The position numbers were made by a program, and so were the translations under genes. Shown here in pieces: positions 52,515 through 62,921 of a DNA stretch of 64,000 nucleotides (position 1 is its first letter; each line of letters begins with the position of its first letter). The stretch comes from Prevotella sp. (GTDB lineage Bacteria; Bacteroidota; Bacteroidia; Bacteroidales; Bacteroidaceae): assembly GCA_017478025.1 (NCBI GenBank), contig JAFVGZ010000006.1, forward strand, positions 49,416 through 113,415, given 5' to 3'. The notes under the pieces are model-generated. The model was not told where the DNA came from and ran no database searches. It saw only the letters and a list, made by a program, of their open reading frames with translations.

Positions 52515-52733
52515 CACAGTAGAAGAACGCCCTGGGTATAATGGCAAATAGAAATTGCGCCCTGGACTCCGAGCTTGCTCGTCTGAGCACCTATTGGAGC
52601 GCAAGAAGGGCAACAGAACAATAGGCAAAGGACTCTGCTGCCCCTACAGGGCGTGACTACACACCGCGTAAAAACCCAGGGCGCTGCCCTGGGCTATATG
52701 CTTTTGCCCTTGCAGGGCGCGCTTGCGAAAGTC
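52515..52733. repeat. Degenerate second copy of the palindromic GCCCTGGG element
   Basis: Shares AACGCCCTGGGTATA, AAAACCCAGGGCGCTGCCCTGG followed by GCTATATGCTTTTGCCC and CTGCTGCCC...ACAGGGCGT with 40730-40960, in the same order as the inner part, but the ends have diverged. It fills the gap between dpnA and pyrI. Confidence 0.75.
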
Positions 52734-52833
52734 GAGTCAATGAATTAGATCTAAAAAAATGGTCTCGGGTAAAATGCCGATTTTGAACACCCTACCCTTA
52801 GGGCCGAGTGCGGGGCTTGTATCAGCCTCTGCT

Positions 52834-53286
52834 TTATACCAGCTCCACTCTCTCCAGTTCCTGTTCTTTGTCGCAGTAGTGGCAGCGGACGATGCGGGTC
52901 TCGCGGTTGACGTGGAAGTAGGTGTCCATCGGCTCGTTGTTGGTGATGCACTTCGGGTTGTTGCATTTTATGATGCCGCGAAGCTCAGAAGGGGTTTCGA
53001 TGGTCTGCTTTTCCACCACCTCATAGTCCTTGATGGTGTTCAGGACTGCGCGTGGGGCGACGATGGAGACTTGGGAGATCTCGTTTGACGTGATGAAACG
53101 GTCAGATACTTTGATGATGCCCTTGAGCCCCTCGTGCTTTGACCTGTAGTTCAGTCCGATGGTCACGGGTGTGGAGAGCTGCTGGAGCTTGAGCAGGGAG
53201 GCCACCTGATAGGTCTTCTCTGCCGGTATGTGGTCTATAACGGTGCCGTTCTCTATAGCGGCGACGAGTCGTTCTTTCTTGTTCAT
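52834..53286 (-). CDS. pyrI: Aspartate carbamoyltransferase regulatory chain
   Basis: A 150-residue allosteric chain. N-terminal nucleotide-binding domain ([20 protein letters not shown]), then the zinc domain with four Cys: CNNPKCI and RCHYCDKE. Binds effector nucleotides and holds the catalytic trimers together. Start overlaps the pyrB stop (ATGA). Confidence 0.96.
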   Translation of the reverse strand: MNKKERLVAAIENGTVIDHIPAEKTYQVASLLKLQQLSTPVTIGLNYRSKHEGLKGIIKVSDRFITSNEISQVSIVAPRAVLNTIKDYEVVEKQTIETPSELRGIIKCNNPKCITNNEPMDTYFHVNRETRIVRCHYCDKEQELERVELV

Positions 53287-54230
53287 GAGATTATCGTCTT
53301 ATCGTTTTTGATGTCTTCGAGTGTGATGCCCAGGCAATGGCAGAAGATGGCCTCGCGTGCATAGAGTCCGTTCTGCGCCTGCTGGATGTAGTATGCGTGC
53401 GGGTCGTTGTCCACATCATAGGCTATCTCGTTGACGCGGGGCAGGGGATGGAGTATCTTCATGTTGTCCTTTGACTTGCCCAGCATGGCACGGTTGAGGA
53501 TATAGACGTTCTTCACGCGCTCATACTCCATGAGGTCGGAGAAGCGCTCCTTTTGCACGCGCGTCATATAAATAATGTCAGCATCGGCTATCACGTCTTC
53601 GTTGAAGTCCGTGTGCTCCTCATACCTGATGCTATGCTCGCGACAATAGAGCTTGTATTCCTGCGGCATACGTAGCTCTTGGGGTGCCACGAAATGGAAT
53701 GTGGGGTTGAAGTGACGCATCGCCGTGATGAGCGAGTGGACGGTACGGCCGTACTTCAGGTCGCCCACGAGGTAGATGTTCAGGTTCTCCAGCGTGCCTT
53801 GGGTCTTGTAGATGGAGTAGAGGTCGAGCAGGCATTGTGATGGATGCTCGTGTGCTCCGTCTCCGGCGTTGATGATTGGCACCGGTGCCACCTCTGCCGC
53901 ATAGACGGCAGCGCCCTCTATGTAGTGGCGCATGGCTATGATGTCGGCATAGTTAGACACCATGAGGAGCGTGTCCTTGAGCGTCTCGCCCTTGGTGGTG
54001 CTGGTCACTTTGGCATCAGAGAAGCCTATGACACGCGCTCCGAGACGGTTGGCAGCGGTTTCGAATGAGAGACGAGTGCGGGTGCTGGGCTCAAAAAACA
54101 ACGTGGCAACAACCTTGCCTTTGAGCAGCTCGCGGTTAGGATGTTTTTCAAATTCTTCGGCCATGGAGATGAGATACATTATCTCCTCTCGTGACAGGTC
54201 TGCGATGGTGATATAGTCTTGTTTCTTCAT
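53283..54230 (-). CDS. pyrB: Aspartate carbamoyltransferase catalytic chain
   Basis: First committed step of pyrimidine synthesis. 315 residues from ATG 54230 ([20 protein letters not shown]); longer non-ATG starts add a hydrophobic stretch absent from relatives. Carbamoyl-phosphate motif [27 protein letters not shown] and [10 protein letters not shown] are present. A TAACTTCG sequence (54247-54240, minus) may be the -7 element, one base off consensus, very near the start. Confidence 0.96.
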   Translation of the reverse strand: MKKQDYITIADLSREEIMYLISMAEEFEKHPNRELLKGKVVATLFFEPSTRTRLSFETAANRLGARVIGFSDAKVTSTTKGETLKDTLLMVSNYADIIAMRHYIEGAAVYAAEVAPVPIINAGDGAHEHPSQCLLDLYSIYKTQGTLENLNIYLVGDLKYGRTVHSLITAMRHFNPTFHFVAPQELRMPQEYKLYCREHSIRYEEHTDFNEDVIADADIIYMTRVQKERFSDLMEYERVKNVYILNRAMLGKSKDNMKILHPLPRVNEIAYDVDNDPHAYYIQQAQNGLYAREAIFCHCLGITLEDIKNDKTIIS

Positions 54231-54291
54231 ATCAAGGTGCGAAGTTAAGAAAAAAAAATCAAAGAAAAGCATTTTTCTCAAAAAATTATTG

Positions 54292-54299
54292 TATTTTTG
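54292..54299 (+). promoter_or_regulatory. -7 element for the penicillin-binding protein gene
   Basis: TATTTTTG fits TAnnTTTG; start near 54306, leader about 55 nt to ATG 54360. Divergent from pyrB within a 130-bp region. Confidence 0.6.
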
Positions 54300-54359
54300 C
54301 ACTTGAAATACAAATTTCGGTCCACAGACCCTGAATTATCACATCATTATAATCTCAAA

Positions 54360-56651
54360 ATGAGAAAGAAATTTGTCCATTTTCTATGGTCCCTGATACT
54401 GTTCGGCACAGCCTTCTGTGTCTTTATGTTTATCCTGATATGGAATGGGTGGATAGGCTACATGCCCGACATGAAAGAGCTGCAGAACCCCATAGACCGA
54501 TATGCCACGCAGGTGTATAGCGCCGACGGCAAGGTGATCGGTACGTGGAACATGGATAAGCAGAACCGCATCCGCGTGGGATTCAACAAGATCAATCCCA
54601 ATGTGGTGCAGGCCCTGGTAGCCACGGAGGACGAGAGGTATTATGAGCATTCCGGCGTTGACTTTGTGGCGCTGGGGCGTGCCATCGTGAAGCGCGGCAT
54701 CATGGGACAGACAAATGCCGGAGGCGGCAGTACCATCACCCAGCAGCTGGCAAAGCAGCTGTACTCGGAGAAGGCCGGCAGCACGTTTGAGCGCCTGATG
54801 CAGAAGCCGATAGAGTGGGTGATAGCCATAAAGCTGGAGCGCAATTTCACGAAGGAAGAGATTGTGACGATGTATCTCAACCAGTTTGACTTCCTGCACA
54901 ACGCCGTAGGCATCAAGAATGCCGCCAACACGTATTTCAGCAAAGAGCCTGAGAGCCTGTCGCTGGAAGAGGCCGCGATGCTCATAGGCCTTTGCAAGAA
55001 TCCATCTTATTTCAATCCTGTGCGCCATGAGGAGCGTTGCCTGGAGCGCCGCAATGTGGTGTTGCAGCAGATGCTGAAGGCGGGATATATCACAGAATCG
55101 CAATACAACGAGGTGTCGGCAAAGCCCATAGAGCTGCATTTCCACCGTGCCGACCACAAGGAGGGCGTGGCACCCTACCTGCGAGAGTTCCTGCGCCAGT
55201 ACATGATGATGGAGCGGCCAGACATGAGGAACTATCCATCGTGGCAGCACGTGCAGTATGTCATAGACTCCATCAACTATGCCCAGGACCCTCTGTGCGG
55301 ATGGTGCAAGAAGAATTTCAAGAAAGACGGTACACCTTATAATATATATAAGGACGGTCTGAAGGTGTTTACCACCATAGACACGAGGATGCAAGAGTAT
55401 GCTGAGGAGGCGGTATATGCCCACGTGGCGCGCTACTTGCAGCCAAACTTCAACCGCCAGAACCGTTATAAGGTCAACGCCCCGTTCTCGGGTAACCTCA
55501 CGGCCGCGGAGGTGCAGCGCATTCTCAACCGTTCCATCACGCAGAGTGACCGTTACCGCACGATGAAGGCAGCGGGCTATTCGGATGAGGAGATCAGGGC
55601 GTCATTCCACAAAAAGACCGAGATGACCGTGTTCACATATCATGGAGACAAAGACACGATGATGACCCCGCTCGACTCGATACGCTACTACAAGTCATTC
55701 CTGCGCTCCGGCTTCTGCTCTATGGATGCCAAGACCGGAGCTGTGAAGGCGTATGTGGGAGGACTGAACTTTGCCAATTTCCAGTATGACATGGTGACAG
55801 GGGGCCGCAGACAGGTGGGCTCCACCATCAAGCCCTATCTCTATGCCCTCGCTATGGAGAACGGCATGACCCCGTGTGACGGTCTGCCCAACGCGTCAGC
55901 CTTCAGCGACTGGCACGTGAAAGGCGCCAGCGGAGCATATCGCTCACTCCGCTCTGCGCTGCAGCACTCGCTCAACGGCACATCGACGCAGCTGATGAAG
56001 CGCTTCTCGCCTGACGGCAGGGCATTCATGGACTTCCTCAACACCTTTGGCATCCATCTGCCCGACGTGTATCCCACAAAGACGCTGTGCCTGGGATCGT
56101 GTGACATCAACGTCATAGAAATGGTCAGCGCCTATACGGCCTTCGTCAACCACGGCATACGTTGCGCTCCGCTCTTCGTCACGCGCATAGAGGACAGCAA
56201 CGGTCAGGTGATAGCCAAGTTTGAGCCCCGCATGAACGAGGTGCTGAGCGAGGAGGCGTCATACAAGATGCTGGACCTGCTGAAGGGCGTCGTGGACGGA
56301 GGCACGGGTTCCAGGATGCGATTTAAGTATAATGTGGATGCCGAGATGGGTGCCAAGACCGGTACGACCAACAACAACTCAGACGGCTGGTTTATGGCTA
56401 TCACGCCCGAGCTGGCCAGCGGCTGCTGGGTGGGCGGCGAAGACCGTGACATCCATTTTGACAGCGAGGCATGGGGACAGGGCGCCACAATGGCGTTGCC
56501 GGTATATGCGTACTATATAAAAAAGGTATATGCCGACAGTAGCTTGCCATATAGGAGCGACGCGAAATTTGACGTGCCGGAGGACTTTAATCCCTGTCAG
56601 CGCGAGGACACAAGTGATGATTTCATGGACATAGAGGATGTGTATGAATAG
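54360..56651 (+). CDS. mrcA: Class A penicillin-binding protein (PBP1A type)
   Basis: A bifunctional peptidoglycan glycosyltransferase/transpeptidase, 763 residues. One N-terminal membrane segment; GT51 domain with VATEDERYYEHSGVDFVALGRA, GGSTITQQLAKQLYSE and VTMYLNQFDF; transpeptidase with STIKPYLYAL (SxxK), HSLNGTS (SxN) and AKTGTTNN (KTG). Start at ATG 54360; an upstream non-ATG start would overlap the promoter. Normal length. Confidence 0.96.
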   Translation: MRKKFVHFLWSLILFGTAFCVFMFILIWNGWIGYMPDMKELQNPIDRYATQVYSADGKVIGTWNMDKQNRIRVGFNKINPNVVQALVATEDERYYEHSGVDFVALGRAIVKRGIMGQTNAGGGSTITQQLAKQLYSEKAGSTFERLMQKPIEWVIAIKLERNFTKEEIVTMYLNQFDFLHNAVGIKNAANTYFSKEPESLSLEEAAMLIGLCKNPSYFNPVRHEERCLERRNVVLQQMLKAGYITESQYNEVSAKPIELHFHRADHKEGVAPYLREFLRQYMMMERPDMRNYPSWQHVQYVIDSINYAQDPLCGWCKKNFKKDGTPYNIYKDGLKVFTTIDTRMQEYAEEAVYAHVARYLQPNFNRQNRYKVNAPFSGNLTAAEVQRILNRSITQSDRYRTMKAAGYSDEEIRASFHKKTEMTVFTYHGDKDTMMTPLDSIRYYKSFLRSGFCSMDAKTGAVKAYVGGLNFANFQYDMVTGGRRQVGSTIKPYLYALAMENGMTPCDGLPNASAFSDWHVKGASGAYRSLRSALQHSLNGTSTQLMKRFSPDGRAFMDFLNTFGIHLPDVYPTKTLCLGSCDINVIEMVSAYTAFVNHGIRCAPLFVTRIEDSNGQVIAKFEPRMNEVLSEEASYKMLDLLKGVVDGGTGSRMRFKYNVDAEMGAKTGTTNNNSDGWFMAITPELASGCWVGGEDRDIHFDSEAWGQGATMALPVYAYYIKKVYADSSLPYRSDAKFDVPEDFNPCQREDTSDDFMDIEDVYE

Positions 56652-56726
56652 GGCCGGTAATAATATCTCGTATCTAAAATAAGTTAAAAAAAACACCAAA
56701 CCTCGGGGAGTACAGAAATTTATTTG

Positions 56727-56734
56727 TAACTTTG
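56727..56734 (+). promoter_or_regulatory. -7 element for uxaC
   Basis: TAACTTTG; start near 56741, leader about 127 nt. No clear -33. Confidence 0.65.
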
Positions 56735-56867
56735 CAGATGTGTGTGTTTGCAACCCGCATGGATAGAGTCCCCCCTGCGTGTTCAATGACTTGTCAACGT
56801 AACGATTTGTCAACATAGAAGGTTTAATATTCAAAAGCTTAATAACTTATAAACTCACAAAACTAAC

Positions 56868-58283
56868 ATGAAACAGTTTAATGACAAAGACTTCCTGCTC
56901 GAGACCAAGACAGCGCAGGATTTGTACCACAACCATGCGGCCAAGATGCCTATCATAGACTATCATTGCCACCTCATTCCACAGATGGTAGCAGAGAACA
57001 AGCGCTTTGAGTCTATAGCCCAGATTTGGCTTATGGGCGACCACTACAAGTGGCGCGCTATGCGTTCAAACGGTGTTGACGAGCGCTTCTGTACCGGTAA
57101 GGACACCACAGACTGGGAGAAGTTTGAGAAGTGGGCTGAGACCGTGCCTTACACCTTCCGTAACCCATTGTACCACTGGACACACCTGGAGCTCAAGACC
57201 GCATTCGGCATAGAGGAGACCCTTAACCCAACCAACGCGAAGGCTATCTATGATAAGTGTAACGACATGATCAAGAATGATCCTAAGTTCACACCTCGCG
57301 GCCTGATGGCTCACTATAATGTGGAGACAGTCTGCACCACAGATGATCCTGTTGACTCTCTGGAGTGGCATGATATGGTGGCTGCCGACCCAACAGCCAA
57401 GACACGCATGATTCCTGCATGGCGTCCTGATGCAGCTATGAACATTGAGGCTGCTACGTTCAAGGGATATGTTGAGAAGCTGGAGCAGGTAAGCGGAGTA
57501 GAAATCAAGAAGTTTGCTGATATGATTGACGCCCTGCAGAAGCGCCACGACTTCTTCGCTTCAAAGGGATGTAAGCTCTCTGACCACGGCATAGAGGAGT
57601 TCTATGACGACCCATATACCGATGCTGAGATTGACGCAATCCTGCAGAAGGCATTGTCAGGTCAGACACCTACCGTAGCAGAGCAGCGCCAGTATAAGCA
57701 CGCCTTCCTCAAGGAGATGGCCATCATGGACTGCAACGCAGGATGGACACAGCAGTTCCACTATGGCGCTATCCGTAACAACAACACGAAGATGTTCCAG
57801 CAGCTGGGCGCTGACACCGGCTTCGACTCTATCGGCGAGTTCACAACCGCCAAGGCATGCTCTCACTTCCTCGATGAGCTGAACATGGCAGGCAAGCTGA
57901 CAAAGACAATCCTCTATAACCTCAACCCATGTGCCAACGAGGTACTGGCAACCATGCTGGGTAACTTCCAGGACGGCTCTTGCCCAGGCAAGATACAATG
58001 GGGTTCAGGCTGGTGGTTCCTTGACCAGAAGGACGGCATGGAGAAGCAGATGAATGCCCTCTCTCTGCTCGGACTGCTCTCACGCTTCGTGGGAATGCTC
58101 ACCGACTCACGCTCATTCCTCTCTTACCCACGTCATGAGTACTTCCGTCGCACCATGTGTAACCTCCTGGGCAACGACATCGAGAAGGGTCTCATTCCGT
58201 TCACCGGCTATGAGGAGCAGCGTGTGCGCCAGATGGTTGAGGATATTTGCTACAACAACGCAAAGAACTATTTCCAGTTCTAA
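56868..58283 (+). CDS. uxaC: Glucuronate (uronate) isomerase
   Basis: Isomerises D-glucuronate/D-galacturonate to fructuronate/tagaturonate. 471 residues. MKQFNDKDFLLETKTAQDLYHNHAAKMPIIDYHCHLIPQ contains the metal-binding HxH; further landmarks are VCTTDDPVDSLEWH and GNFQDGSCPGKIQWGSGWWFLDQKDGM. No other uronate genes are near, so regulation is by its own promoter. Ends before a strong terminator. Confidence 0.96.
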   Translation: MKQFNDKDFLLETKTAQDLYHNHAAKMPIIDYHCHLIPQMVAENKRFESIAQIWLMGDHYKWRAMRSNGVDERFCTGKDTTDWEKFEKWAETVPYTFRNPLYHWTHLELKTAFGIEETLNPTNAKAIYDKCNDMIKNDPKFTPRGLMAHYNVETVCTTDDPVDSLEWHDMVAADPTAKTRMIPAWRPDAAMNIEAATFKGYVEKLEQVSGVEIKKFADMIDALQKRHDFFASKGCKLSDHGIEEFYDDPYTDAEIDAILQKALSGQTPTVAEQRQYKHAFLKEMAIMDCNAGWTQQFHYGAIRNNNTKMFQQLGADTGFDSIGEFTTAKACSHFLDELNMAGKLTKTILYNLNPCANEVLATMLGNFQDGSCPGKIQWGSGWWFLDQKDGMEKQMNALSLLGLLSRFVGMLTDSRSFLSYPRHEYFRRTMCNLLGNDIEKGLIPFTGYEEQRVRQMVEDICYNNAKNYFQF

Positions 58284-58315
58284 ACACCTGATACCTCACC
58301 CTAAACATACTGAAA

Positions 58316-58362
58316 ATGAGAAGCTGAAAGTACCTCTTTCGGCTTCTCATTTGTTTTTTTGT
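58316..58362 (+). terminator. Terminator after uxaC
   Basis: Stem ATGAGAAGC-TGAAAG with CTTTC-GGCTTCTCAT (58316-58350), one G-T pair, followed by TTTGTTTTTTT. Confidence 0.92.
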
Positions 58363-58371
58363 TTACTATTT

Positions 58372-58403
58372 TTTGCGTATCTCAAAACTTATTCGTAACT
58401 TTG
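58372..58403 (+). promoter_or_regulatory. Promoter of alaS
   Basis: TTTG (58372-58375) and TAACTTTG (58396-58403), 20 bp apart. Start near 58410, leader about 125 nt. Confidence 0.85.
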
Positions 58404-58432
58404 TGCCCGATTTGTCAACTATGGCATAGGAA

Positions 58433-58520
58433 TATAGGTGGGTCAGATAAATTGACACAACGTCAAAGGCCCATAAAACAATAAATATCACATGGTGGGA
58501 ATGAACAGACCCCACCTATA
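58433..58520 (+). promoter_or_regulatory. Leader hairpin of alaS
   Basis: TATAGGTGGG (58433-58442) pairs perfectly with CCCACCTATA (58511-58520), closing a 68-nt loop. The structure ends 15 nt before the alaS ATG, where it could affect ribosome entry. It may be an autoregulatory leader. Confidence 0.55.
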
Positions 58521-58535
58521 GAAATCAAGCGGATA

Positions 58536-61154
58536 ATGACAGCAAAAGAAATACGCGAGTCTTTCAAGAAATTCTTTGAAAGCAAGGAGCATCTCATCGT
58601 TCCAAGCGCCCCAATGGTGGTGAAGGATGACCCTACATTGATGTTTACCAATGCGGGCATGAATCAGTTTAAGGATATCATCCTCGGTAATGCCGTACCC
58701 AAGTCACGTCGTCAGGCAGACACGCAGAAGTGTCTCCGCGTGTCGGGAAAGCATAACGACCTTGAGGAGGTGGGACACGATACCTACCACCACACCATGT
58801 TTGAGATGCTTGGCAACTGGTCCTTTGGCGACTATTTCAAGAAGGAAGCCATCTCCTGGGCATGGGAGTACATCGTCGATGTGCTCAAGATAGACCCTGC
58901 AGACCTCTACGCCACAGTCTTTGAGGGCTCACCGGAGGAAGGCCTGGAGCGTGACAACGAGGCTGCTGCCATCTGGGAACAGTTCCTGCCAAAAGATCAT
59001 ATCATCAACGGCAACAAGCATGACAACTTCTGGGAGATGGGTGACACAGGTCCCTGCGGCCCTTGCTCAGAGCTGCACGTCGATTCACGCTCTGCAGAAG
59101 AGAAGGCCAAGGTGCCCGGACGCGAGCTGGTGAACAAGGACGATCCGCAGGTGATAGAGATATGGAACCTTGTCTTCATGCAGTATAATCGCAAGGCTGA
59201 CGGCTCCCTGGAGTCTCTGCCGGCAAAGGTGATAGATACCGGTATGGGCTTTGAGCGCCTCGTGCGCACCCTGCAGGGCAAGACGTCCAACTATGATACC
59301 GACATCTTCCAGCCACTCATTCAGGCTATGGCCGGTATGGCAGGCTGCAAATACGGCGACGACGAGAAGAAAGACATCGCTCTGCGTGTCATCGTAGATC
59401 ATGTGCGTGCTATTGCCTTCGCAATCGCAGACGGTCAGCTGCCGTCAAATGCAAAGGCCGGCTACGTGATACGCCGCATTCTGCGCCGTGCCGTGCGTTA
59501 CGGATACACATTCCTCGGACAGAAAGAGGCATTCATCTATAAGCTTGTGCCAACTCTCGTAGAAGAGATGGGCGATGCCTTCCCAGAGCTGCCTGCACAG
59601 CAGAAGCTCATCATGAAGGTGATGCAGGAGGAGGAGAGTTCATTCCTGCGTACCCTTGACAAGGGTATCATGCTCCTGCAGAACGTCATAGACGAGACAA
59701 AGGCAGCAGGGCAGACAGAGATAGCAGGCGACAAGGCCTTCACTCTGTTCGATACATACGGATTCCCGCTTGACCTCACCGAGCTCATCTGCCGCGAGCA
59801 GGGCATGACGCTCGACGAGGAGGGCTTCAACAAGTGCATGGAGCAGCAGAAGAACCGTGCCCGCAATGCCGCTGAGGTGCATCTGGGTGACTGGGTGCAG
59901 CTGTCGAATGAACAGACGTCCACCTTCGTGGGATATGACAACACAGAGTACCCCTGCCACGTTGTGAAGTATCGCGAGGTGAAGCAGAAGAAGGGCGTTG
60001 CATACGAGATGATACTCGACAATACCCCGTTCTACGGCGAGATGGGCGGCGAGGTAGGTGATACCGGAGTGCTCGTATCGGAGAATGAGGAGATAAAGGT
60101 GCTTGACACGAAAAAGGAGAACGGCGTGTCTATACACATCGTAGATAAGATACCGGAGAATGTGGAAGCAGAGTTCATGGCCTGTGTTGACACCGATCGT
60201 CGCCGTGCCATAGAGAGCAACCACAGTTGTACCCACCTCCTTGACCAGGCTTTGCGCGAGGTGCTCGGCTCACACGTTGAGCAGAAGGGCTCACTCGTTA
60301 CTGCTGAGGGCCTGCGCTTCGACTTCTCTCATTTTGAGAAGGTTACCCCTGAGCAGCTGCGCGAGGTGGAGCATATTGTTAATGAACGCATACGCATGAA
60401 TATACCGCTTGAGGAATTCCGTGACACCCCGATTGAGGAGGCTCGCGAGCTCGGCGCCATAGCTCTCTTCGGTGAGAAGTACGGCGACAAGGTCCGCGTG
60501 GTGAAGTTCGGTAAGAGCGTAGAGTTCTGTGGCGGCTGCCACGTGAAGGCAACCGGACAGATCGGTATGGTGCGCATCGTGTCAGAGAGCTCCATTGCTG
60601 CAGGTGTGCGCCGCATAGAGGCTGTCACAGGCAAGCAGGTAGAAGAGATGCTTGACCGCTTGCAGGACTTTATGGTTGACCTCAAGGGGCTCTTCAATAA
60701 TGCACCAAACCTGATGCAGACCATAGAGAAAGCAATCGCAGAGAACAAGGAGCTGCAGGAGCAGGTAAGCCAGTTTAAGGCTCAGAAGGCTATGCAGCTG
60801 AAGGACGAGATGGTGGCAAAGGCAAAGGACGTTAACGGCATCAAGGTCATCAGCGGCGTGCTGCCTGTAGATGCCCAGAGCGCTAAGGATATCGCCTTCT
60901 CTCTGCGTCAGGAGTTTACGGAGAATCTGCTTGTCGTAATAGGCAGCGCCGCAGAAGGCAAGCCGACACTTACCGTAGCGTTGTCTGATGACCTGACCAA
61001 GGAGGGCAAGAATGCCGGCGCGACAGTACGCGAGGCAGGCAAGCTCATACAGGGCGGCGGCGGCGGTCAGCCACATTTCGCTACTGCAGGCGGTAAGAAC
61101 GCAGATGGCCTCAGGGCTGCCGTAGATAAGGTGATAGAAGTGATAACAGCGTAA
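58536..61154 (+). CDS. alaS: Alanine--tRNA ligase
   Basis: Charges tRNA-Ala; 872 residues with all three domains. Aminoacylation part: [47 protein letters not shown]. Editing domain: [13 protein letters not shown] and [13 protein letters not shown] supply the zinc ligands. C-terminal C-Ala domain: [16 protein letters not shown]. Followed 35 bp later by the TPR protein gene. Confidence 0.98.
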   Translation: MTAKEIRESFKKFFESKEHLIVPSAPMVVKDDPTLMFTNAGMNQFKDIILGNAVPKSRRQADTQKCLRVSGKHNDLEEVGHDTYHHTMFEMLGNWSFGDYFKKEAISWAWEYIVDVLKIDPADLYATVFEGSPEEGLERDNEAAAIWEQFLPKDHIINGNKHDNFWEMGDTGPCGPCSELHVDSRSAEEKAKVPGRELVNKDDPQVIEIWNLVFMQYNRKADGSLESLPAKVIDTGMGFERLVRTLQGKTSNYDTDIFQPLIQAMAGMAGCKYGDDEKKDIALRVIVDHVRAIAFAIADGQLPSNAKAGYVIRRILRRAVRYGYTFLGQKEAFIYKLVPTLVEEMGDAFPELPAQQKLIMKVMQEEESSFLRTLDKGIMLLQNVIDETKAAGQTEIAGDKAFTLFDTYGFPLDLTELICREQGMTLDEEGFNKCMEQQKNRARNAAEVHLGDWVQLSNEQTSTFVGYDNTEYPCHVVKYREVKQKKGVAYEMILDNTPFYGEMGGEVGDTGVLVSENEEIKVLDTKKENGVSIHIVDKIPENVEAEFMACVDTDRRRAIESNHSCTHLLDQALREVLGSHVEQKGSLVTAEGLRFDFSHFEKVTPEQLREVEHIVNERIRMNIPLEEFRDTPIEEARELGAIALFGEKYGDKVRVVKFGKSVEFCGGCHVKATGQIGMVRIVSESSIAAGVRRIEAVTGKQVEEMLDRLQDFMVDLKGLFNNAPNLMQTIEKAIAENKELQEQVSQFKAQKAMQLKDEMVAKAKDVNGIKVISGVLPVDAQSAKDIAFSLRQEFTENLLVVIGSAAEGKPTLTVALSDDLTKEGKNAGATVREAGKLIQGGGGGQPHFATAGGKNADGLRAAVDKVIEVITA

Positions 61155-61188
61155 TATCGGAATAACGGAATAAAAAAAAGAACATACA

Positions 61189-61884
61189 ATGGCACAGAAA
61201 ACAGTACAGCAGGCCGCTGCTCCAGAGCAGAGCCTCAACAAGCAAGAAGCTATTTTCATCAAGTATCGCAAGCAGATTATGATTGCAGTTGTTGCTGCTA
61301 TCGTTATCATCGCAGGCATTGTAATCTACAAGAACTTCATCAGCGCCCCTCGCGAGGACAAGGCAGCTACCGCGCTGGCTAAGGCTCAGGATGCTTTTGC
61401 ACAGGAGAACTACGCCGCAGCTCTCAATGGTGATAAGACCTTTGAAGGCTTTATCGCTATCACAGAGAACTATGGTGGCACCGATGCCGCAAACCTGGCA
61501 CGCGCATACGCAGGCATCTGCTATGCCAAGACAGGCAAGTGGGCTGAGGCTGTGAAGTATCTTGAGGACTTCTCTACTAAGGATGACGCCCTCATCAGCC
61601 CTGCCGTAACAGCAGCTCTCGGTAATGCTTACGCTAACACAGGCGATATCGACAAGGCTATCAAGACACTCCAGAAGGCAGCAGATATGGCAAACTCTGA
61701 GGCTCCTGACGGAATATCCAATAGCTTGGCTCCTGCTTTCCTTATTCAGGCAGCACGTCTCCTGGAGAGCCAGAACAAGAACGACGAGGCTCTGAATATC
61801 TATCAGACCATCAAGGAGAAGTATGTCAATAGCCCTGCATCTCAGGATATTGATAAGTACATAGAGCGTCTTGGCAATAAGTAA
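61189..61884 (+). CDS. Membrane-anchored tetratricopeptide-repeat protein
   Basis: A 231-residue protein: cytosolic N-terminus, one membrane helix (IMIAVVAAIVIIAGIVIYKNF, about 28-48) and a periplasmic TPR region (AYAGICYAKTGKWAEAVKYLEDF, ALGNAYANTGDIDKAIKTLQKAA). It resembles YfgM-like proteins of Bacteroidota that aid envelope protein handling. Probably cotranscribed with alaS. Confidence 0.85.
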   Translation: MAQKTVQQAAAPEQSLNKQEAIFIKYRKQIMIAVVAAIVIIAGIVIYKNFISAPREDKAATALAKAQDAFAQENYAAALNGDKTFEGFIAITENYGGTDAANLARAYAGICYAKTGKWAEAVKYLEDFSTKDDALISPAVTAALGNAYANTGDIDKAIKTLQKAADMANSEAPDGISNSLAPAFLIQAARLLESQNKNDEALNIYQTIKEKYVNSPASQDIDKYIERLGNK

Positions 61885-61986
61885 AGTTGCTTTCAGTAGT
61901 TAAGAAGTTAAGCAGTTAAGACCAAACTGAGGCCTCATAGGAGTCACATTATTATAGAGTGAAAATAACCTTGTAATGTCTTAACT

Positions 61987-62032
61987 CCTTCGCTCGGCAC
62001 TTTGTGACGCTTGCCCAGCAAGAACTCCTTAA
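61987..62032. repeat. CGCTCGGC...GACGCTTGC...GCAAGAACT dispersed motif
   Basis: Copy of the motif seen near 6385, 40975, 42010 and 46480. It sits inside TTAACTCCTT repeats between the TPR and DUF4738 genes. Confidence 0.55.
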
Positions 62033-62092
62033 CTCCTTAACTCCTGACAACTTGCATAATAAATATACCCCCCTAAAACCTTAAACAAGTAT

Positions 62093-62617
62093 ATGAGGTC
62101 ATTTCTCTTGATAGCTTGTGCCCTCATGGCCATAGTATCCTGTAAGCAGAAAAAACAGGATGAAAACATAATAGTCGATAAGGTTGTTACAAAAAAGATT
62201 GTAGTAACCCAAAGGATGGAAGATTCCGACCAAAACGGTACCTTCAAGTGGATTAAGGGTTCAGACTACCGTTACAACATTCTGCGTACGGCTTCTGACT
62301 CGTTGGCGCATGTCGTAAATCACGACATTCCATACAACGACAACTGCATCACGTTGTCCATCAAGCGTACTGACGGCTCGATATTCTTCACCAAGACCTT
62401 TACGAAGGAGAATTTTTCACCCGTCCTGCCAAAACAGTTCATGGATAGTGGCGTGCTCCTGAGCATGAACTTCAATAAGACCATTGACAACGAAGCCTAT
62501 TTCGTGGTCAGCGTAGGTTCTCCTGACGAGAACAACGAAGAGTTCTGCTATGCGCAGTTAGTAATCGACAATTTCGGTAACACCCGCGCCGAAACCTACA
62601 ACGAAGCGATGGAGTAG
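62093..62617 (+). CDS. DUF4738 family lipoprotein
   Basis: A 174-residue lipoprotein with lipobox ending at Cys17 (MAIVSC). The beta-rich mature part shows DNCITLSIKRTDGSIFFTKTFTKENF and VLLSMNFNKTIDNEAYFVVSVGSPDENNEE, the DUF4738 pattern of Bacteroidota. Function unknown; ends before a terminator. Confidence 0.82.
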   Translation: MRSFLLIACALMAIVSCKQKKQDENIIVDKVVTKKIVVTQRMEDSDQNGTFKWIKGSDYRYNILRTASDSLAHVVNHDIPYNDNCITLSIKRTDGSIFFTKTFTKENFSPVLPKQFMDSGVLLSMNFNKTIDNEAYFVVSVGSPDENNEEFCYAQLVIDNFGNTRAETYNEAME

Positions 62618-62701
62618 CGGTTAAATGAATAATGCAAAATTCAGAATTAAGAATGCAGGATTTATAATGCAAAATCCATAACTTAGTTATGTCTCTACAT
62701 A

Positions 62702-62745
62702 CAAATAGGCGAAGCCATTACGGTTTCGCCTATTTTATTTTTTGT
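62702..62745 (+). terminator. Terminator after the DUF4738 gene
   Basis: Stem AAATAGGCGAAGCC with GGTTTCGCCTATTT (62703-62735, one G-T pair), then a T-rich tail. It may serve both strands. Confidence 0.88.
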
Positions 62746-62921
62746 TATCAGACTGTTCAATACGATGTTATCGCGTTTACGCATATTACGAACATCCACG
62801 GGGGTTTCTGTCCCCCGGGAAACGGGGGAACCGAAGGGGGTTGAAGGCGTCTCGCCCGCGTAAAAAAAGGTTTGACCGCTTTTATAGTGTAATTCGTGGT
62901 TGAATTCAAGACTTATGCTGT
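62746..62921. other. Noncoding stretch before the rdgB end
   Basis: Holds a copy of the G/C-rich family (about 62798-62848, CCCCCGGGAAACGGGGG) and no gene. Confidence 0.5.
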
